DNA from: Fratercula arctica
Taxonomy: Eukaryota > Chordata > Aves > Charadriiformes > Alcidae
Direction: 5' to 3'
NCBI GenBank assembly: GCA_947846985.1
Contig: CANTUZ010000003.1
Span: 52,302,096 to 52,366,095, forward strand
DNA length: 64,000 nt
Part shown: positions 60,039 to 64,000 of the stretch, in pieces
How the letters are laid out: every line of letters starts with the position of its first letter
How positions within the stretch are numbered: the first letter of the stretch is position 1
Position numbers and translations under genes: made by a program
Notes under the pieces: generated by a model
What the model was told of the DNA's origin: nothing
Seen by the model: only the letters and a program-made list of their open reading frames with translations
The model's database searches: none

Positions 60039-63000
60039 ACTGTAAAGGGTCAACAGCCAAAATGAAGTAAATGAAAATTAAACTGGGTTCCTCTGGACTT
60101 CCCAGTGAAGAAGGTTTTTTCTGGGGATATTTTGTAATTATCCTTTTCCTCCAATTATCTAAGACTCAAAGTTTACATAGCTGGTGCCTTGGATGAAGTT
60201 ATCAGAATAGTCTGAGTGAGAATTGTAGCAGCTAGGCCGAAGGACTTCACAAAACGAACAAAAGCACAACAGACTGGGATTTAGCAAGAGATTTCAAATA
60301 ATAGGGACAATCACCAGCAGCTAATCTTTTATTTAGTTAGATATGGCTTCCACCCTAGGTGGTTATAAGAACATTCTACTTTTTGAATTTGTCTTGTCCA
60401 AGTGTTCTGAATGATGTGCCAAGGAGATCTGAGTGCCATCAACACTAGTCTTGTTTCAGGGTTGGCCATGCAAGAATTAGAAGGGAGTTCCATAAAGAAA
60501 GATGTTCATGTAGAATAAAAGGAGTGAAGGCAAAAAGGGATGCATTGCCTTACTGAGGGGGTATTGAGAAAGGCTAGATTTGAGTCTAATGTGGCCAGTT
60601 TCCCAAGGGCCCCAGTACATTCAATGCATAGAAATTGGCTACAGTGGTAGATGGAGCAGTTAAATTATCTTTGTCTGGCATCTGCCCTCTTGAGGCATCT
60701 CCACCTATTGCGTTCATCCCATACTGCCTCATCATGGCTTCCTTATTCCATTCCTGGAAACAACCTGTAGTGTTTTTGAAGCCATGACATTGCATTTTTA
60801 GATAAAGAGAACACAGCCCTAGCCATGTGGAGTTCAGTAGATGAAGACAAATGGAGGAGACACATGAAGAGACACCCACAGAGTTTGGGGTTTTATACTG
60901 GGTGGGAGAGAAGTTGGGAGGGAAGGAAAAGGTGGGATTAATAGGCAGCAGAATTGCAGAAGAACTTACAGTCTGTTTACACTGCAGTCCAGTAATGTTG
61001 AAAGACAGCCAAGTTATTCATGGAGCTAAAAACAGAGGAGTGAAAGCAGAGTGGTGCTATGCCCAGACTAAATGAAACCGTTAAGAAAATAATGAGCCCT
61101 GGTGGAATTTGGTGCTGATGTAGTTATGCTTCCTCCAGGGCAGACTGGTATGTCTGTGCAGCACTTCACTGAACGTACTTTCAGTAATCTCTAGGAGATC
61201 CTTAAATGTGGAGTTTGCTCAATGAACGGGAATAATTAGGAGAGCAGATAACAAGAAAATTAATCTCTTTTGCTCTACAAACCAGAATGATTGTCTGGCT
61301 GATGCTGCAGTTGTCTACCTTAAAGCTTTCCATATGCGCCCTGAACTAGTCAGCCACCCAGTAGATCCCATTCCTCAGAGTGCTGTCTGATGCCCCCATA
61401 CTGGTCCTTCTTCTGATGTAGCTCCCAAATTCATGTTTCTTTTCTGAAATCTGATTAAATCCTTTGGGATCACTGTTATGGATAGGCATCTAGTATCATT
61501 TAGGTGAGGTGAGCTGGAAAGCGTGAAATGGAGGAGGTTGAATGAAATAAAGTGCAGGTAGGGAACGGGTCTTTTAAACAAGACTGGTGCTTATGTTGCA
61601 AAGGAATTGCATACTTTAGCAAATACAAGCCTTGAAATAGTAATATGATGTTAGAAGACTAGAGAACATTGAATTATTCTGCTCAGATTTTAACTTGGTT
61701 TAAAGTTCACTGGTAGAACTGTAGGCAATGAGAAGACAAGGCTTTTGTATCAGGATATTAGAAGACATTGTTTGAAAAAAAATGGGTAATCCTGCAATGA
61801 AGATTTACCTTAGAATTTGGGAGAGACTCTGTGTGAATGCAAAGTTAGAATTTGCATTAGGATTTATCTCTCCCTGCAGAACGTGTCACCCTTGTAATTA
61901 TTCATTCCTCCAAAGCCCCATTAAATTGAACAGTTTATATGAATTGTCTCCTATGCAATACAAAAAATGTTTGAAATTTGAAGGAAATTAGTTTGAAAAC
62001 AGGAAAACTGAAAGCTAATTGGATTATCCAAAGAGATGGTTTTTTTAATTAAAAGAAAATTGCTGCTTGAAGAGATGAGTTCCTACACCTGCCACCAACA
62101 TAAGAAACACAAAGAGTAAATCTCTATCGGTGAGAGTTGGAGTGTTGGCAATACTGCTTCCCACTCTAAAGGGAAGAGTCAAAGGGCTGCTTGACTTACC
62201 AGAGAGAAAGGAAAATGCTTTAAAAGAACTTCTTGGTATGCATAACTCCTTCCTTTTGCTTTATCTGCACTACGAGATTTCAGAAAGCAAAAACCATATT
62301 CAAATGTAACTTAGTTCTGTGATTAACTTTTTTTTTTTTTTTTTTTTTGCTTTTGCTGTTTCCTCTCTTATAAGCAGATAATCTCTGGAGTCTACTATAT
62401 GTTTATCTGTCTATATTTGAGAAATGTGTTCTAGTTTTGGAGGACTCTTGTGTCCACACATCTGAGGAATGTGTGATGTACTATGATACTATCTGTCTGT
62501 GGGGACACAGTGGAAATGCAGCAGTTAGGGTCCAATGAATTTACACTTCTGTAAAATCAGTTGACAGGGAAAACCCATCACTTGGAAAAAAAACTGTTGA
62601 GGTAAACTGCTCATCAAGAATATGACTGTGGCATAAGTCAGTTTTGTGCATCTGCCAACCATCCATCCCAGCTGTGAAGTGGTTGAGTTCTAGCTTCAGA
62701 GTTGCACTGAGGTTTCCATAACACATTCCGTTTTCCTTATAATCCTGACCAGGTTTAAATTGTAACGCCAACTGTGAGCTGTAAAGCAGTTCTGATATTC
62801 TGTCCACGGGAAAGGCTGGGCCATTATGGTGGAAAAAAGTGATTCACAAATATCTGAAACATCTTGAGAACTCAGGAGTCAAGTCCTCAGCTGATGTAAA
62901 GAAGGACTGTTGCATTACTGTGTCTGGAGCTCTTGTTCCCCCAGGCTCTTGTTCCCCAAGTGAGCATTGGTTTTTATGATAGCAATGGGAAGCTTTTTGT

Positions 63001-63813
63001 TCCTTTTGTTTTTTGAAAAATAGGCTGCTGTTCTGTGTGAACTCTGAATTGTGTTTCTGACACTCGGCATTGCTCACCCTTAAAATCAGCTCTGGAGAGT
63101 ATAATTGGAGTCCCTTCGGCTGAAGCATTTGACTTTTAGCTATATTTTCTCCTGCTGTTCAGCTACGTGATGTATTTCACAGTAAAAGTCTTGCAGTCAC
63201 TTACTCCCTTCTCAGGTGACCATCCTTATCAGGAAAGCAACCTGTACAGCACATAGGAAGATGAGAACACTCAGAATTGAAGTGAAGCCTTCATTGGATA
63301 GTGTACACATCAAGTTAACATTGAAAGTACATACATATTTTATGAGATAGGTTTTTATGTGAGCAGAATGAATCAGATTTTTCAGAAGAAATGAACACCT
63401 GGTGCTAGATGAAAGCGCTGTGTTTTTAAATTGTATTAAACTGTGATGTGTGAACGCAATGAATACTAGTTAGCAGAAATGAGCTGGAAGCTGTTTAATT
63501 GTAAACTGGGATCCCAGTACCTGGGATTCATCATCCTGCGTAGTTCTTCATTAGAATTTTTCAGCAGGTTTTGTCAATTATATTCCATTGTTCTCTAGAA
63601 CAATATGCAACTTCTTCCTCTGCTCCCCAAATACCGTCCATAACTTCCAGGCTTATATCAAGCTTACATCAGTATGTAGCAGACACTTCAAGAGCAACAG
63701 GTTAGGTGTATCTGGATGACACTGATTAAGGATCATCTGCAATGGGGAATAAAGAAGAATTAAACTAATATTAAAGAGAGAAGCACATACAAAACACGGT
63801 GATTTTCTTCTGC
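60039..63813. other. Unique sequence, no gene recognised
   Basis: AT-rich DNA with no recognised gene or transposon. A T21 run lies at 62328-62348. The block 61840-62050 has several TAATT and 'atgcaat'-like motifs and no repeat signature. Frames at 60586-60879 and 62844-63128 (minus) have no family signature. Confidence 0.5.
62328..62348. repeat. Poly-T run (T21)
   Basis: Uninterrupted T homopolymer. The complementary minus strand shows no polyadenylation signal just upstream of the A run, so there is no sign of a processed mRNA insertion. Confidence 0.95.
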
Positions 63814-63908
63814 TTTTTTTTTTTTTTTTTTCAGAAAAAACGAAATAAACCCAGAAGCTCTGTTTCAGAATCTCAGAACGTGTCCCTAGCCATGAATGCT
63901 TCCAAAGG
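63814..63908 (+). other. Candidate exon with strong poly-T/CAG acceptor (unconfirmed)
   Basis: An 18-T tract (63814-63831) runs straight into CAG, giving an excellent 3' splice-site shape, and a possible branch site 'actaata' lies about 66 bp upstream. The 74 bp that follow (63835-63908) are open in one frame, with residues 'RNKPRSSVSESQNVSLAMN', and end at 'aaagg|gtagga', a moderate donor. A frame of 24 codons staying open is not significant on its own, and I do not recognise the peptide. A chance poly-T next to CAG is the simpler explanation. Confidence 0.15.
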
Positions 63909-64000
63909 GTAGGAAAACGTTGAACTTTTCCACTCTGCTTTCCCTGCAATGACAAGAAACTAATGGAAATGGAAGAGGTCATTTTATTTATAAATGACTG
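63909..64000. other. Window edge, nothing recognised
   Basis: Short AT-rich end of the window with no feature. Confidence 0.5.

Noticed and set aside
1..64000. CRISPR arrays, operons, phage genes, endogenous retroviral gag/pol/env or LTR pairs, mitochondrial inserts
   Set aside because: Searched by eye on both strands; no regularly spaced repeats, retroviral motifs, paired LTRs or mitochondrial-like gene sequence were recognised.

Overview
The window looks like vertebrate, almost certainly avian, nuclear DNA. The main reason is a set of CR1-type LINE retrotransposon copies with the features usual in birds: the 3' segment reading 'ttggactagatgatct...gtcccttccaacc', a tail of 8-bp ATTCTRTG units, and 5' truncation. 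Base composition is AT-rich and CpG-poor, with scattered microsatellites and homopolymer runs. There is no sign of bacterial organisation: no operons, ribosome binding sites or long uninterrupted ORFs. These identifications come from recognising consensus features by eye; no database search was possible.

No cellular protein-coding gene, tRNA or rRNA is recognisable on either strand. The window is best read as a gene desert or the inside of a very long intron. The only reading frames with a recognisable product are decayed fragments of LINE reverse-transcriptase ORFs: RT N-terminal motifs near 1.05-1.22 kb (minus), and C-terminal CR1 ORF2 segments at 10.6-10.8 kb (plus), 48.5-49.25 kb (minus) and 59.6-60.0 kb (plus). 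Other open frames of 60-148 codons are what chance gives in 64 kb of AT-rich DNA.

Layout. 0-5 kb: AT-rich unique sequence with an ancient LINE RT relic and a CR1 3' end (4963-5100, minus). 5-10.5 kb: unique sequence with two MIR/CORE-SINE-like relics (7.15-7.75 kb) and a small CpG cluster (9.06-9.3 kb). 10.6 kb: CR1 3' end. 10.8-23 kb: unique DNA with a non-typical LINE tail (16.85 kb), a 14-bp perfect inverted repeat (17.34 kb) and an AT-rich segment resembling a conserved non-coding element (20.6-21.1 kb). 23.2-23.6 kb: an unidentified coding-like minus-strand frame ending in an A19 run. 24.5-24.9 kb: a relatively CpG-containing segment ending in a TATA box. 33.1 kb: short CR1 tail. 34.6 kb: a near-perfect 58-nt hairpin. 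35.4 kb: a duplicated palindromic repeat. 48.4-49.3 kb: the largest CR1 (about 830 bp), abutting a TA palindrome. 54.6 kb: an old CR1. 59.6-60.04 kb: the best-preserved CR1 frame. The right edge (63.8 kb) carries a poly-T tract plus CAG that would make a good splice acceptor for an otherwise unsupported 74-bp exon.

The most interesting unexplained item is the hairpin at 34595-34652 (26-bp arms, 24 matches, 6-nt loop), which has the size of a microRNA precursor but could equally be a fold-back mutation or a tiny palindromic element. I found no convincing novel multi-gene system.
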